This document shows positions 14,404-22,058 of a stretch of 37,732 bases of DNA, in pieces (the first letter of the stretch is position 1; each line of letters opens with the position of its first letter). The stretch is from Mycobacteriales bacterium (GTDB lineage Bacteria > Actinomycetota > Actinomycetes > Mycobacteriales > CADCTP01). The stretch spans positions 1 to 37,732 of the forward strand of contig DASYKU010000027.1 of assembly GCA_035995165.1 (NCBI GenBank). The letters are read 5' to 3'. A program made the translations under genes and the position numbers. The notes beneath the pieces were generated by a model. The model saw only the letters and a program-made list of their open reading frames with translations, did not search any database and was not told the origin of the DNA.

Positions 14404-16143
14404 TCAGAACGGCGGCGGGTCGTCGTCGGGCGGCAGCAGGTCGAACGGATCGTCCACAGTGGACGGCAGGGCGACCGGGGGGCCGCCGCGCTCGCTCTGC
14501 CGGGTGGCCCAGGCCGGGAACGGGAACTCCACCGCCAGCGGCACCGGGATGCCCGGCTGCGACACGAACATCGCGCCCGGCGTGGCCAGCGTGGCCCGGA
14601 CCCGCTGCGAGGCCGGCAGGAAGCCGTACTCGGGGCGGCCGGCCTCGGCCGGGTCGAGCCGGCCGACGACCTTGACCGCGCTGTTGGCGATGACGCGGCG
14701 CTCCACCTCGGACGCCGTCTGCTGGGCCCCGATGAGGATGATGCCGAGCGACCGGCCGCGCTCGGCGATGTCCAGCACCAGCTCCTTGATCGGGCTGGAT
14801 CCCTCCCGCGGCGCGTACTTGTTCAGCTCGTCGATCATCGTGAACAGCAGCCCGCCCGGGCCGGCCGACTCCTTGCGCTCGGTCTCGGCCCGCAGCACCA
14901 CGCCGACCACGAACCGCTGGCCCCGGTCCGGCAGCGCGTGCAGGTCCACGACCGTGACCTGCTGGCCCTCGGTCGAGATCGAGTGCTGGGAGGTCATCGG
15001 CAGGTCGGCCCGCACCAGCGGCCGGATCGCCTTGAGCGAGGACCGCAGCCGCCGGACGAACGCGTTGACGGTGCCGGTGCCGACCGCGGGACCGGCCCAC
15101 TCGTACCGGCTGTCGTCGTCGCTGACCTTGGCGATCACGAAGTCGACCAGCTGGTCGTACGTGCGCAGCAGCGTCCCGTCGACGCTCCAGGCGCCGTCGT
15201 TGCCGGCCGGCGCGCCGAGCATGCGCAGCCGGGTGGCGACCTGGTGCACGACCATCGTGTACTGGTTGCGCTCGTCCTCGACGTCGGCGAAGACGTACTG
15301 CAGCAGCTCCTGGGTGCAGAACTCGGCGATCGTCCACCAGAACGCGCCCACCCCGTCGGTCCGCCCGGTGACGTTCGGGCGGCCGGTGACGTCGCCGGGC
15401 CGGGGCGGGGCGAAGAACGCGACCGACCGGAACGGCTCGGCCGGCAGCTCCAGCCGCTCGTACTGCTTGCGGGCCGTGCTGCCGACCACGCCGTCGTCGA
15501 GCCGGGTGTTCGGCGCGTCCAGGAACAGCAGGTCCTCGCCCTTGACCGAGAACACCAGCGCCTTGGCGTTGGTGGCCCGGTTGCCCAGCACGCCCGAGCG
15601 GAACAGCGAGTGCAGCAGGAACAGCGCGAAGCTGGTCTTGGTCGCGACGCCGGAGATGCCGCTGATCGAGACGTGCGCGCCGCGGGAGCCGTCGAGGAAG
15701 TCGAGGTCGAGGTAGACCGGCAGGCCGTCGCGGCCGAGGCCGACCGGGACCTTGCGCTCCATCCGGTCGAAGCACAGCGCCCGGTCCCGCGCCTCGTCCA
15801 CGGCCCGGTAGACCGCGGCGCCCGGGCGCGGCGGCACCCAGACCTCGGGCTCGGTCCGGGTGGTCGCGATCTCGGCGGTCTCCTGCACCTGGGCCGGCAG
15901 CACGCCGTCGGAGATGAGGAACACGTCCGAGGCGAACTGCGCCCCCTCGTGCCGCGCGGTCACCTCGGTGACCACACCGGCCACCGTCACCGAACCCGCG
16001 CCCGGCACCTCCCGCGAGGTCACGACCACGTCGTCGAGCTGCAGGTACGCCTCGGGCCGGACCGCCACCCGGAACACCAGCGGGGTGGCGTCCTCGGTGC
16101 CGGCGACGCGGCCCACCGAATCGTCGATCTCCGCCGCGTCCAC
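14404..16143 (-). CDS. herA: HerA-like DNA translocase (HAS barrel, DUF87 ATPase)
   Basis: Hexameric ATP-driven DNA translocase that works with NurA and Mre11-Rad50 in end resection. The 579-aa protein begins with a HAS barrel (about 8-100; DSVGRVAGTEDATPL is the usual opening). The P-loop region at 161-171 reads SGISGVATKTS, so the Gly before the Walker A Lys is Thr. Walker B is FTMIDELNKYAP with acidic pair 438-439, followed by the ERGRSLGIILIGAQQ segment that carries the arginine finger and sensor. The GTG at 16143 is my choice; GTG 16116 is equally possible. Upstream in-frame sequence to 16500 is antisense to the EAL remnant and is not part of the gene. A palindrome GTCCACAGTGGAC lies near the 3' end. 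The C-terminal tail is acidic and proline-rich. Confidence 0.85.
   Translation of the reverse strand: MDAAEIDDSVGRVAGTEDATPLVFRVAVRPEAYLQLDDVVVTSREVPGAGSVTVAGVVTEVTARHEGAQFASDVFLISDGVLPAQVQETAEIATTRTEPEVWVPPRPGAAVYRAVDEARDRALCFDRMERKVPVGLGRDGLPVYLDLDFLDGSRGAHVSISGISGVATKTSFALFLLHSLFRSGVLGNRATNAKALVFSVKGEDLLFLDAPNTRLDDGVVGSTARKQYERLELPAEPFRSVAFFAPPRPGDVTGRPNVTGRTDGVGAFWWTIAEFCTQELLQYVFADVEDERNQYTMVVHQVATRLRMLGAPAGNDGAWSVDGTLLRTYDQLVDFVIAKVSDDDSRYEWAGPAVGTGTVNAFVRRLRSSLKAIRPLVRADLPMTSQHSISTEGQQVTVVDLHALPDRGQRFVVGVVLRAETERKESAGPGGLLFTMIDELNKYAPREGSSPIKELVLDIAERGRSLGIILIGAQQTASEVERRVIANSAVKVVGRLDPAEAGRPEYGFLPASQRVRATLATPGAMFVSQPGIPVPLAVEFPFPAWATRQSERGGPPVALPSTVDDPFDLLPPDDDPPPF
14452..14464. repeat. 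TCCACAGTGGA palindrome, copy in herA
   Basis: GTCCACAGTGGAC, identical over 13 bp to the copy at 12928-12940, in codons for the acidic C-terminal tail of HerA (VDD region). Confidence 0.6.
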
Positions 16144-16258
16144 CCCCTCGTTCGACCGGGACCGGCATACGGTACGGGGTTCCGCGGGCCCCGGGTGACA
16201 CCCACGCCGGGCCGCGGTCCGGTCAAGGCGGCGGCACTGATTACTCTCAGTACGTAGC

Positions 16259-16522
16259 ATGTGCACGGTCGGTACTGAACGCGGGGACGGTTCCGGCTCG
16301 CTGGTACACGCGGTGGCCAAGCTCGGCCGCTCGCTCGGGCTGACCGTCGTCGCCGAGGGGGTGGAGACGCCCGAGCAGCTGGCCCTGGTCCGCGACGCCC
16401 GCTGCGACGCGGTGCAGGGTTTCCTGGTCTCCCGGCCGCTGCCGGAGGCCGACGCCCGGCTGTTCCTGGAGTGGGCCGCCAGCAGCGACGAGATCGCCAT
16501 CCGGATGGCCCCGGTCGGCTGA
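16259..16522 (+). pseudogene. 5'-truncated EAL-domain remnant (c-di-GMP phosphodiesterase fragment)
   Basis: The 87-residue frame holds only the C-terminal third of an EAL domain. Recognisable pieces are [28 protein letters not shown] and [13 protein letters not shown], in the right order. The EAL signature, metal ligands and the TIM-barrel start are missing, so it cannot hydrolyse c-di-GMP. An in-frame stop at 16238-16240 shows the frame does not extend upstream. The break falls where the KIDRSFV-x-G segment should be. Base use is unchanged from neighbours, and the remaining part has no frameshift, so the truncation may be recent. It runs away from herA (115 bp) and meets the convergent MFS stop 3 bp later. 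Confidence 0.8.
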
Positions 16523-16525
16523 GCG

Positions 16526-17932
16526 CTACCAGCTGCCGCGCGAGTCCGGCACCCGGGAGATCAGCAGCATCGAGGCCAGCAGGATGACCGCGAACGCGAC
16601 GAACACCCAGGCCTGGGTCAGCCCCGGGTCGGCGCTGCGGGCCAGGATCGCCGAGGTCACCGAGATCGCGGTGATGCCGCCGGTCTGCCGGAACATCCCG
16701 CGCAGGCCCGCGATGGCCGCCGCGTCCTGCGGGGCCAGCGACATCGAGGCGTTGTTGGACGCGGGGGTGGCAGTGCCCATGCCGACGCCGGTCACCGCGG
16801 CCGCGACCGCCAGCCACACGTACGGCGAGAGGTGCCAGGGCTCGGCCGCCAGCGCCAGCATGCCGAGCACGACCAGCCCGAACCCGAGCAGCATCGGCCG
16901 CCGGTAGCCGGTGCGCCGGATGAGCAGCACGGCCAGCGCCGCGGTGCCGATCATGCCGACGGCCCGGGCCGAGAGCAGCGTGCCGGCGGCGAGGCTGCCG
17001 ATGCCGAAGCGCTGCTCGGCGTAGAGCGGGACGAGCGCACCGAAGCCGAGGGCGGCGCAGCCGTAGAGGAAGTTCAGCCCGTTCATGACGCCGAAGCCGC
17101 GGCCGGTGAGCAGCCGGGCCGGGATGAACGGGTCCGGCGAGCGCCGCGAGTGCCGGACGAACAGCACCAGCGAGGCGACCGCGACCAGCTCCGGGAGCAG
17201 GAACGCGGGGGCGAGCACCGAGCCCGACCCGCCGCCGAGGTAGGCGATGCCGAACATCGCCGGCAGCAGCGTCGTACCGACCAGCAGGATGCCGAGCAGG
17301 TCCACCCGGCCCTGCTCGGTCCGCTCGCCGCGCGGGATCAGCAGCGCCGCGGCCACGACGAGCACCACGCCGATCGGCACGTTGACCAGGAAGATGCCCC
17401 GCCAGGACCAGTACGTCAGCACGACGCCGCCGAGCACCGGCCCGAGGATGCCGCCGATCGGGAAGACGCTGGCGAACAGGCCGAGCGCGCGGTCCCGGTC
17501 CCGGCCGAACTGCGCGGACACGATCCCGGTCGCCGAGGGCATCAGCGCGCCGCCGCCGATGGCCTGCACGGCCCGCAGCGCGACCAGCAGGTAGATGTCG
17601 TCGGCCAGCCCGCAGGCCAGCGAGGCGACGGTGAACAGCACGGCGGCGCCGATGAAGATCCGGCGCCGGCCGAACTGGTCGCCCAGCCGGCCGGCCAGCG
17701 GCATCACCAGGATCTGGCCGAGCGCGTAGATCGTGATCGTCCAGCTGCTCCAGTTGACCTCGGCGTGCAGGTCGGACTGCAGGGTCGGCAGCGCGGTGGC
17801 GACGATCGTCTGGTCGAGCGAGGCCATCAGCAGGCCCAGTGAGACGATCGCGAAGATCGTCCAGCGGCGCGGCAGCGGGTCGTTCCCGGCCGGAGCGGCC
17901 CGGTCCGGCTCGGTTACCTGGACGACGGCCAC
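16526..17932 (-). CDS. MFS multidrug exporter, DHA2 (EmrB/QacA) type
   Basis: Proton-coupled efflux permease of 468 aa with about 14 hydrophobic segments. It carries the N-terminal SLDQTIVATALPTLQ motif of DHA2 members, motif A GRLGDQFGRRR between helices 2 and 3, and motif C-like GGILGPVLGGVV. Substrates are unknown, likely hydrophobic drugs or antibiotics. I chose the GTG at 17932 because a TACTGT hexamer ends 7 nt before it, fitting a leaderless transcript. A TTG at 17965 would put the palindromic operator inside the gene. It diverges from a MarR regulator whose candidate operator (17949-17964) lies in this gene's promoter. Expected to be induced when a drug-like ligand releases MarR. Confidence 0.88.
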   Translation of the reverse strand: MAVVQVTEPDRAAPAGNDPLPRRWTIFAIVSLGLLMASLDQTIVATALPTLQSDLHAEVNWSSWTITIYALGQILVMPLAGRLGDQFGRRRIFIGAAVLFTVASLACGLADDIYLLVALRAVQAIGGGALMPSATGIVSAQFGRDRDRALGLFASVFPIGGILGPVLGGVVLTYWSWRGIFLVNVPIGVVLVVAAALLIPRGERTEQGRVDLLGILLVGTTLLPAMFGIAYLGGGSGSVLAPAFLLPELVAVASLVLFVRHSRRSPDPFIPARLLTGRGFGVMNGLNFLYGCAALGFGALVPLYAEQRFGIGSLAAGTLLSARAVGMIGTAALAVLLIRRTGYRRPMLLGFGLVVLGMLALAAEPWHLSPYVWLAVAAAVTGVGMGTATPASNNASMSLAPQDAAAIAGLRGMFRQTGGITAISVTSAILARSADPGLTQAWVFVAFAVILLASMLLISRVPDSRGSW

Positions 17933-17939
17933 TCCGGTG

Positions 17940-17945
17940 ACAGTA
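17940..17945 (-). promoter_or_regulatory. -10 element of leaderless MFS gene
   Basis: TACTGT on the minus strand, 7 nt before the GTG at 17932. No clear -35 is visible. The MarR palindrome starts 4 bp further upstream. Confidence 0.5.
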
Positions 17946-17948
17946 CTC

Positions 17949-17964
17949 TGCTTGCCGGCAAGCA
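17949..17964. promoter_or_regulatory. Perfect 16-bp palindrome, candidate MarR operator
   Basis: TGCTTGCCGGCAAGCA is a perfect 16-bp palindrome in the space between the divergent MFS and marR genes. It sits just upstream of the MFS -10 and 44 bp before the marR start. Length and position fit a MarR dimer site that represses both genes. Confidence 0.65.
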
Positions 17965-18007
17965 ACTAAATGATCTGCGTCGCTGTGGGCTCGGGGAGGA
18001 TGGCGGT

Positions 18008-18442
18008 ATGGACGAGGAGGGCGCGATCCGGCTGCGCCGGGTCATCTCGAAGCTGGCCCGGCAGCTCAACGCGTCCTCGACCGGGGAGGGGCTTACCCCG
18101 ACCCAGGCCTCCGTGCTCGGGCTGGTGGTCGGGCGGGGCTCGGTCAGCATCTCCGAGCTGACCGAGCTGGAGGGGCTCAACCCGACCATGACCTCGCGGG
18201 TGGTCGGCATCCTCGACACGATGGGCCTGATCAGCCGGGTGCCGGATCCCAGCGACCTGCGCAGCGCCACCGTCTCGCCGACCGGGGCCGGGCGGCGCAG
18301 CGACGAGCGGGTCAAGGCCGGCCGGGCCGCGGTCGTCTCGGCCGCGGTCAGCCGGCTGCCGGCCACCCAGCAGAAGGCCGTCCTCGCCGCCCTGCCGGCT
18401 CTGGAGGCCCTGCGCGACGAGCTCGCCCGCGGACCCCGCTAG
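18008..18442 (+). CDS. MarR-family transcriptional regulator
   Basis: Winged-helix repressor of 144 aa, typical length. The recognition region runs from about residue 30 to 100: LTPTQASVLGLVV, then SISELTELEGLNPTMTSRVVGILDTMGLI, and the wing RVPDPSDLRSATVSPT with the DxRS pattern of the family. Flanking helices form the dimer interface. The ATG at 18008 has GGGGAGG 8 nt upstream. Divergence from an EmrB/QacA exporter and a perfect palindrome between them suggest it controls the exporter and itself. Its stop overlaps the convergent methyltransferase stop within a shared CTAG (18439-18442). The ligand is unknown. Confidence 0.92.
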   Translation: MDEEGAIRLRRVISKLARQLNASSTGEGLTPTQASVLGLVVGRGSVSISELTELEGLNPTMTSRVVGILDTMGLISRVPDPSDLRSATVSPTGAGRRSDERVKAGRAAVVSAAVSRLPATQQKAVLAALPALEALRDELARGPR

Positions 18443-19038
18443 TCCTGCGGGTGCACCAGGCCGGCGCGGGTGGCGACGGTGTACGGACCGCTGGGGTGCA
18501 AGACGTCGAGCAGGAAGTCGGCCTCCTCGATCCGGGACTGCCGCGGCCAGCGCTCCGCCATCGCCTCGTGCACCGCGTCGCCGGTCTGCGGGTAGTCCGC
18601 GACCGGATGCCGCCAGTGGCAGGCGACCACGAACCCGTCCGGGGCCAGGTCGGCCGCCGTGTAGTCCAGCAGCGCGGACAGGTCGTCGGTGTCGAGGTAG
18701 TAGCCGACCTCGGACAGCACCACCAGGTCGTACGTCCCGGCGGGCCAGTCGCCGGGGACGGTCCCCTGCCGGAAGTCCACGCCGGGGGCCCGGGTCCGGG
18801 CCGCGGCCAGGGCCTTGGCGCTGGGGTCGATCGCCACCAGCCGGTCGCAGCGCTCCGCCAGCCCGGCGGTGAGCACGCCGATCGAGCAGCCGACCTCCAG
18901 CGCGTCGCCGAAGCGGGCCTCGGGCAGCACGGCCAGGGTCAGCGCGTGCTTGCGCCGCTCGTACCAGCGGGTGGCGAAGCCCCAGGGGTCCTCGAACTCG
19001 TCGTACAGCCGGTCGAAGTAGTCCGGCGGCAGGCTCAT
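18439..19038 (-). CDS. NodS-like SAM-dependent methyltransferase
   Basis: Class I methyltransferase of 199 aa. The opening PPDYFDRLYDEFEDPWGFATRWYERRK is the usual N-terminus of the NodS/SAM-methyltransferase group. SAM motif I is EVGCSIG at residues 48-54, the acidic motif II is LVAIDPS, and a later strand reads YDLVVLSEVGYYL. NodS methylates an amine on a sugar backbone; many actinobacterial homologues sit in sugar or natural-product loci, but no such genes are adjacent here, so the substrate is unknown. The ATG at 19038 lacks a good ribosome-binding site; TAGGTT ends 8 nt upstream. It diverges from the M15-like lipoprotein with only 24 bp between starts. Confidence 0.85.
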   Translation of the reverse strand: MSLPPDYFDRLYDEFEDPWGFATRWYERRKHALTLAVLPEARFGDALEVGCSIGVLTAGLAERCDRLVAIDPSAKALAAARTRAPGVDFRQGTVPGDWPAGTYDLVVLSEVGYYLDTDDLSALLDYTAADLAPDGFVVACHWRHPVADYPQTGDAVHEAMAERWPRQSRIEEADFLLDVLHPSGPYTVATRAGLVHPQD

Positions 19039-19046
19039 GCCGGCGG

Positions 19047-19056
19047 AACCTACCCT
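19047..19056. promoter_or_regulatory. Overlapping divergent -10 elements
   Basis: On the plus strand TACCCT (19051-19056) lies 6 nt before the ATG at 19063. On the minus strand TAGGTT (19047-19052) lies 8 nt before the ATG at 19038. The two hexamers share two base pairs, so the polymerases would compete. Confidence 0.5.
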
Positions 19057-19062
19057 CAGGGG

Positions 19063-19956
19063 ATGAGCCGGGGGCGCAGGGCGTGGTTGCTGGTCGGCGG
19101 CGCGCTGGCGCTGGCCGGCTGCGGTTCGCCCGCCGCCACACCGGTCGCGGCGCCGACCACGCAGGCCGTCCCGACCATGGTGCCGACCGCGGCGGCGCCG
19201 TCCACGACCCGGCAACCGGTCACCACCACCCCGGCGCCGGTGGACACCGGGGCGAGCCCGGCGCCGGGCTGGCTCGGCACCCGGGTGCTGGCGGTCGGCC
19301 CGGCCGGCTACCCGGCGGCCCGGCCGACCCCACCCGAGCTGCTCGACCGCCGGATCGTCACCACCGACGTGCTGCCGCCGCCCGCGGACGGGGCCTTCCA
19401 CTCGACCGTCACCCCGGTGCCCGACAGCGTGGTCCGGCGCTCGACCTGGACGGCCGGCTGCCCGGTCACCCTGGCCGAGCTCCGGTACGTCACGGTCACC
19501 TTCCGCGGCTTCGACGGCCGGCCGCACACCGGCGAGCTGCTCCTGCACCGGGACATCGCCGACGCGGCGGTCACCGTGTTCTCCCGGCTGTTCGCGGCCG
19601 GCTTCCCGATGGAGCGGATGGTGGTGACCAGCCCGGCCGAGGTGGCCGCGAAGCCCACCGGGGACGGCAACACCACCGCCGCGTTCGTCTGCCGGGCCAC
19701 CCGCGGGACGACGACCTGGTCCGCGCACGCGTTCGGCCGGGCGATCGACGTGAACCCGTTCCAGAACCCGTACCTGAGCGGGACGCGGGTGATCCCGGAG
19801 CTGGCCACCGCGTACCTGGACCGGGGGCGGGTGCTGCCGGGGGTGATCACCGCGACCGGGCCGGTGGTGGCGGCGTTCCGGGCCGTCGGCTGGACCTGGG
19901 GCGGGTCCTGGACCTCGCCGACGGACTACATGCACTTCTCCTCCACCGGCCACTGA
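19063..19956 (+). CDS. Lipoprotein with M15-type (VanY-like) peptidase domain
   Basis: Predicted cell-surface lipoprotein of 297 aa. A signal peptide ends in the lipobox LALAGC (Cys20), followed by a Pro/Thr/Ala-rich linker to about residue 70. The C-terminal domain has the zinc-site pattern of D-Ala-D-Ala carboxypeptidases of the M15 type: SAHAFGRAIDVNPF with His222 and Asp229, and DYMHFS with His291. It probably trims peptidoglycan stem peptides. The ATG at 19063 is preceded at 6 nt by TACCCT, with no real ribosome-binding site, so a leaderless message is likely. Next, 67 bp downstream, is the molybdate operon with its own promoter. Confidence 0.85.
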   Translation: MSRGRRAWLLVGGALALAGCGSPAATPVAAPTTQAVPTMVPTAAAPSTTRQPVTTTPAPVDTGASPAPGWLGTRVLAVGPAGYPAARPTPPELLDRRIVTTDVLPPPADGAFHSTVTPVPDSVVRRSTWTAGCPVTLAELRYVTVTFRGFDGRPHTGELLLHRDIADAAVTVFSRLFAAGFPMERMVVTSPAEVAAKPTGDGNTTAAFVCRATRGTTTWSAHAFGRAIDVNPFQNPYLSGTRVIPELATAYLDRGRVLPGVITATGPVVAAFRAVGWTWGGSWTSPTDYMHFSSTGH

Positions 19957-20011
19957 GCGTCCGTACCGCACATTCGGTCGTTTTCCGCGCAACGGCCCGC
20001 GGACGCGGTGC

Positions 20012-20017
20012 TAACGT
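20012..20017 (+). promoter_or_regulatory. -10 element of leaderless molybdate operon
   Basis: TAACGT, followed by exactly 6 nt and the GTG at 20024, which lacks a ribosome-binding site. No ModE-box palindrome is visible nearby. Confidence 0.55.
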
Positions 20018-20023
20018 CACCCC

Positions 20024-20437
20024 GTGCCGACGTACCGGATCAGCGAGGTCGCCTCGCTGCTCGGCGTCAGTGACGACACCGTGCGTCGCTGGGCCGACTC
20101 AGGACGGCTGCCGACGCTCAAGGAGCCCGGCGCCCGGCTGGCCGTGGACGGCGCCGTGCTGGCCGACTTCCTGGTCCGCAAGGGCGCCGAGCCGCCGCCG
20201 GTGCCGGTCGCCGAGAGCCTCGTCGTGGCCGAGTCGGCCCGCAACCGCTTCCGGGGCATCGTGACCCGGGTGACCCGGGACAAGGTCATGGCTCAGGTGG
20301 AGCTGCAGGCCGGTGCGTTCCGGGTGGTGTCCCTGATGAGCCGCGAGGCCGCCGACGACCTGGGCCTGGAGCCCGGAGTCGTGGCCATCGCGGCCGTGAA
20401 GTCGACCAATGTCGTGGTGGAGGTTCCGCAGCGGTGA
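20024..20437 (+). CDS. HTH-TOBE molybdate-responsive regulator (ModE-like)
   Basis: Protein of 137 aa joining a MerR/excisionase-type helix-turn-helix (residues 1-45, YRISEVASLLGVSDDTVRRWADSGRLP) to a Mop/TOBE molybdate-binding fold (about 70-135, NRFRGIVTRVTRDKVMAQVEL and the closing VVAIAAVKSTNVVVEV). This domain pairing is common next to modABC in actinobacteria and takes the place of classical ModE. It probably senses molybdate or tungstate and controls the operon it heads. The GTG start lies 6 nt after TAACGT. The stop overlaps the modA start (GTGA). Classical ModE has two TOBE domains; a single one here suggests oligomeric metal binding. Confidence 0.85.
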   Translation: MPTYRISEVASLLGVSDDTVRRWADSGRLPTLKEPGARLAVDGAVLADFLVRKGAEPPPVPVAESLVVAESARNRFRGIVTRVTRDKVMAQVELQAGAFRVVSLMSREAADDLGLEPGVVAIAAVKSTNVVVEVPQR

Positions 20438-21234
20438 AGCGTCTACTCGGGACGGCGGCCGCAGTCGCCGCCCTCGCACTCGTCGCCGGCTGCGGCGACA
20501 ACGCCAGTGACAGCGCGTCCGGATCCGGATCCGCCGCGCCGTCCGCCTCGTCCTCCGGCAGCGTCGTCACCGGCACGATCACCGTCTTCGCGGCGGCGTC
20601 GCTGACCGAGTCGTTCGGCACGGTGGGCAAGCAGTTCGAGGCGGCCCACCCGGGCACCACGGTGAAGTTCAACTTCGGCGCCAGCTCCGCGCTGGCCCAG
20701 AGCATCATCCAGGGCGCCCCCGCGGACGTGTTCGCCTCGGCCAGCGCCAAGAACATGACGCAGATCGGCGACGAGGCGACCGGCTCCACGACGTTCGCCA
20801 ACAACGTCATGGAGATCGCGGTCCCGCCGGACAACCCCGGCAAGGTCACCCAGGTCTCGGACCTGACCAAGGCCGGCCTCAAGGTCGCGCTCTGCCAGGC
20901 CCAGGTGCCCTGCGGCGCGACCGCCAAGCAGGTCTTCGACAAGCAGAAGCTGACCGTCAAGCCGGTGACCGAGGGCGCGGACGTCAAGTCGGTGCTGACC
21001 GCGGTGCAGCTGGGTGAGGTCGACGCGGGCGTGGTCTACAAGACCGACGTGCAGGCCGCCGGCGCCAAGGTCAAGGGCATCGAGATCCCGGACGCGCAGA
21101 ACGCCTCGACCTCGTACCCGATCGCCTCGCTGAAGGCCGCACCGAACTCGGCCGGTGCCGCGGCCTTCGTCGACTACGTGCTGTCCGCCGACGGCGAGAA
21201 GGTGCTGGCGGACGCCGGCTTCGCCGGTCCGTGA
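20434..21234 (+). CDS. modA: Molybdate ABC transporter substrate-binding lipoprotein
   Basis: Captures molybdate outside the membrane and delivers it to ModBC. 266 aa with a lipoprotein signal ending at Cys20 (ALVAGC), then a Ser/Gly/Ala-rich linker. The binding domain has family landmarks: TVFAAASLTESF (first oxyanion loop), FNFGASSALAQSI (second), APADVFASAS, and VYKTDVQAAG near the C-terminus. Starts at a GTG overlapping the regulator stop and ends overlapping modB. All parts look intact. Confidence 0.95.
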   Translation: MKRLLGTAAAVAALALVAGCGDNASDSASGSGSAAPSASSSGSVVTGTITVFAAASLTESFGTVGKQFEAAHPGTTVKFNFGASSALAQSIIQGAPADVFASASAKNMTQIGDEATGSTTFANNVMEIAVPPDNPGKVTQVSDLTKAGLKVALCQAQVPCGATAKQVFDKQKLTVKPVTEGADVKSVLTAVQLGEVDAGVVYKTDVQAAGAKVKGIEIPDAQNASTSYPIASLKAAPNSAGAAAFVDYVLSADGEKVLADAGFAGP

Positions 21235-22058
21235 CGGTCTCCACCACCGAACGGCTGCGGCCGCGGCGGCGCTCCGGCGCCCCGTGGCCGCTCGCCGTAC
21301 CGGCGGTCGTCGCGATCCTGTTCCTGGTCCTGCCGCTGGTCGGGCTGCTGGTCCGGGCGCCGTGGAGGACGATGCCCGCACTGCTGTCCGACTCGACGGT
21401 CGGCGAGGCGCTGAAGCTGTCGCTGATCACCGCGACGGCGGCGACCGCGGTCTCGATCGTCATCGGGGTGCCGCTGGCCTGGGTGCTGGCCCGGGTCACG
21501 TTCCCGGGGCGGTCGCTGCTGCGGGCGCTGGTCACGCTGCCGCTGGTGCTGCCGCCGGTGGTCGGCGGCGTCGCGCTGTTCCTGGCCCTGGGCCGGCGCG
21601 GGCTGCTCGGGCAGTACCTGGACCGCTGGTTCGGCATCACGATCCCGTTCACCTCGTACGCGGTGGTGATCGCGGAGGCGTTCGTGGCGATGCCGTTCCT
21701 CATCGTCACCGTGGAGGGTGCGCTGCGGGCGGCCGACCCGCGGTTCGAGGAGGCCTCGGCGACGCTGGGCGCGAGCCGGTGGACCACGTTCCGGCGGGTG
21801 ACGCTGCCGATGATCGGGCCGTCCGTGCTGGCCGGGTCGGTGCTGTGCTGGGCCCGCGCGCTGGGTGAGTTCGGCGCGACGATCACCTTCGCGGGCAACT
21901 TCCCGGGCCGGACCCAGACCATGCCGATCGCGGTCTACCTGGCGCTGGAGACCGACCCGGACGCGGCCATCGCGCTGTCCCTGGTCCTGCTGGTGGTCTC
22001 GGTGATCATCCTGGTCTCGCTGCGGGAGCGGGTGCTGCGGGTGGGGACCGGCACGTGA
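21231..22058 (+). CDS. modB: Molybdate ABC transporter permease
   Basis: Inner-membrane permease of 275 aa with about six hydrophobic helices. The EAA-type loop that docks to ModC reads EEASATLGASRWTTFRRVTLP, followed by the last helices. The segment LGEFGATITFAGN is typical of the molybdate/sulfate permease group. GTG start overlaps the modA stop and the modB stop overlaps the modC start (both GTGA), so the transporter subunits are translationally coupled. Confidence 0.95.
   Translation: MTVSTTERLRPRRRSGAPWPLAVPAVVAILFLVLPLVGLLVRAPWRTMPALLSDSTVGEALKLSLITATAATAVSIVIGVPLAWVLARVTFPGRSLLRALVTLPLVLPPVVGGVALFLALGRRGLLGQYLDRWFGITIPFTSYAVVIAEAFVAMPFLIVTVEGALRAADPRFEEASATLGASRWTTFRRVTLPMIGPSVLAGSVLCWARALGEFGATITFAGNFPGRTQTMPIAVYLALETDPDAAIALSLVLLVVSVIILVSLRERVLRVGTGT

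Noticed and set aside
16144-16500. Extension of HerA upstream to 16500
   Set aside because: This stretch is antisense to the EAL remnant, is Ser/Arg-rich and precedes the normal HAS-barrel start.
16526-17932. Terminator between the MFS exporter and the EAL remnant
   Set aside because: Only 3 bp separate the two stops and no hairpin was found.
17933-17965. TTG start of the MFS exporter at 17965
   Set aside because: It would include the perfect palindrome, and no ribosome-binding site precedes it.
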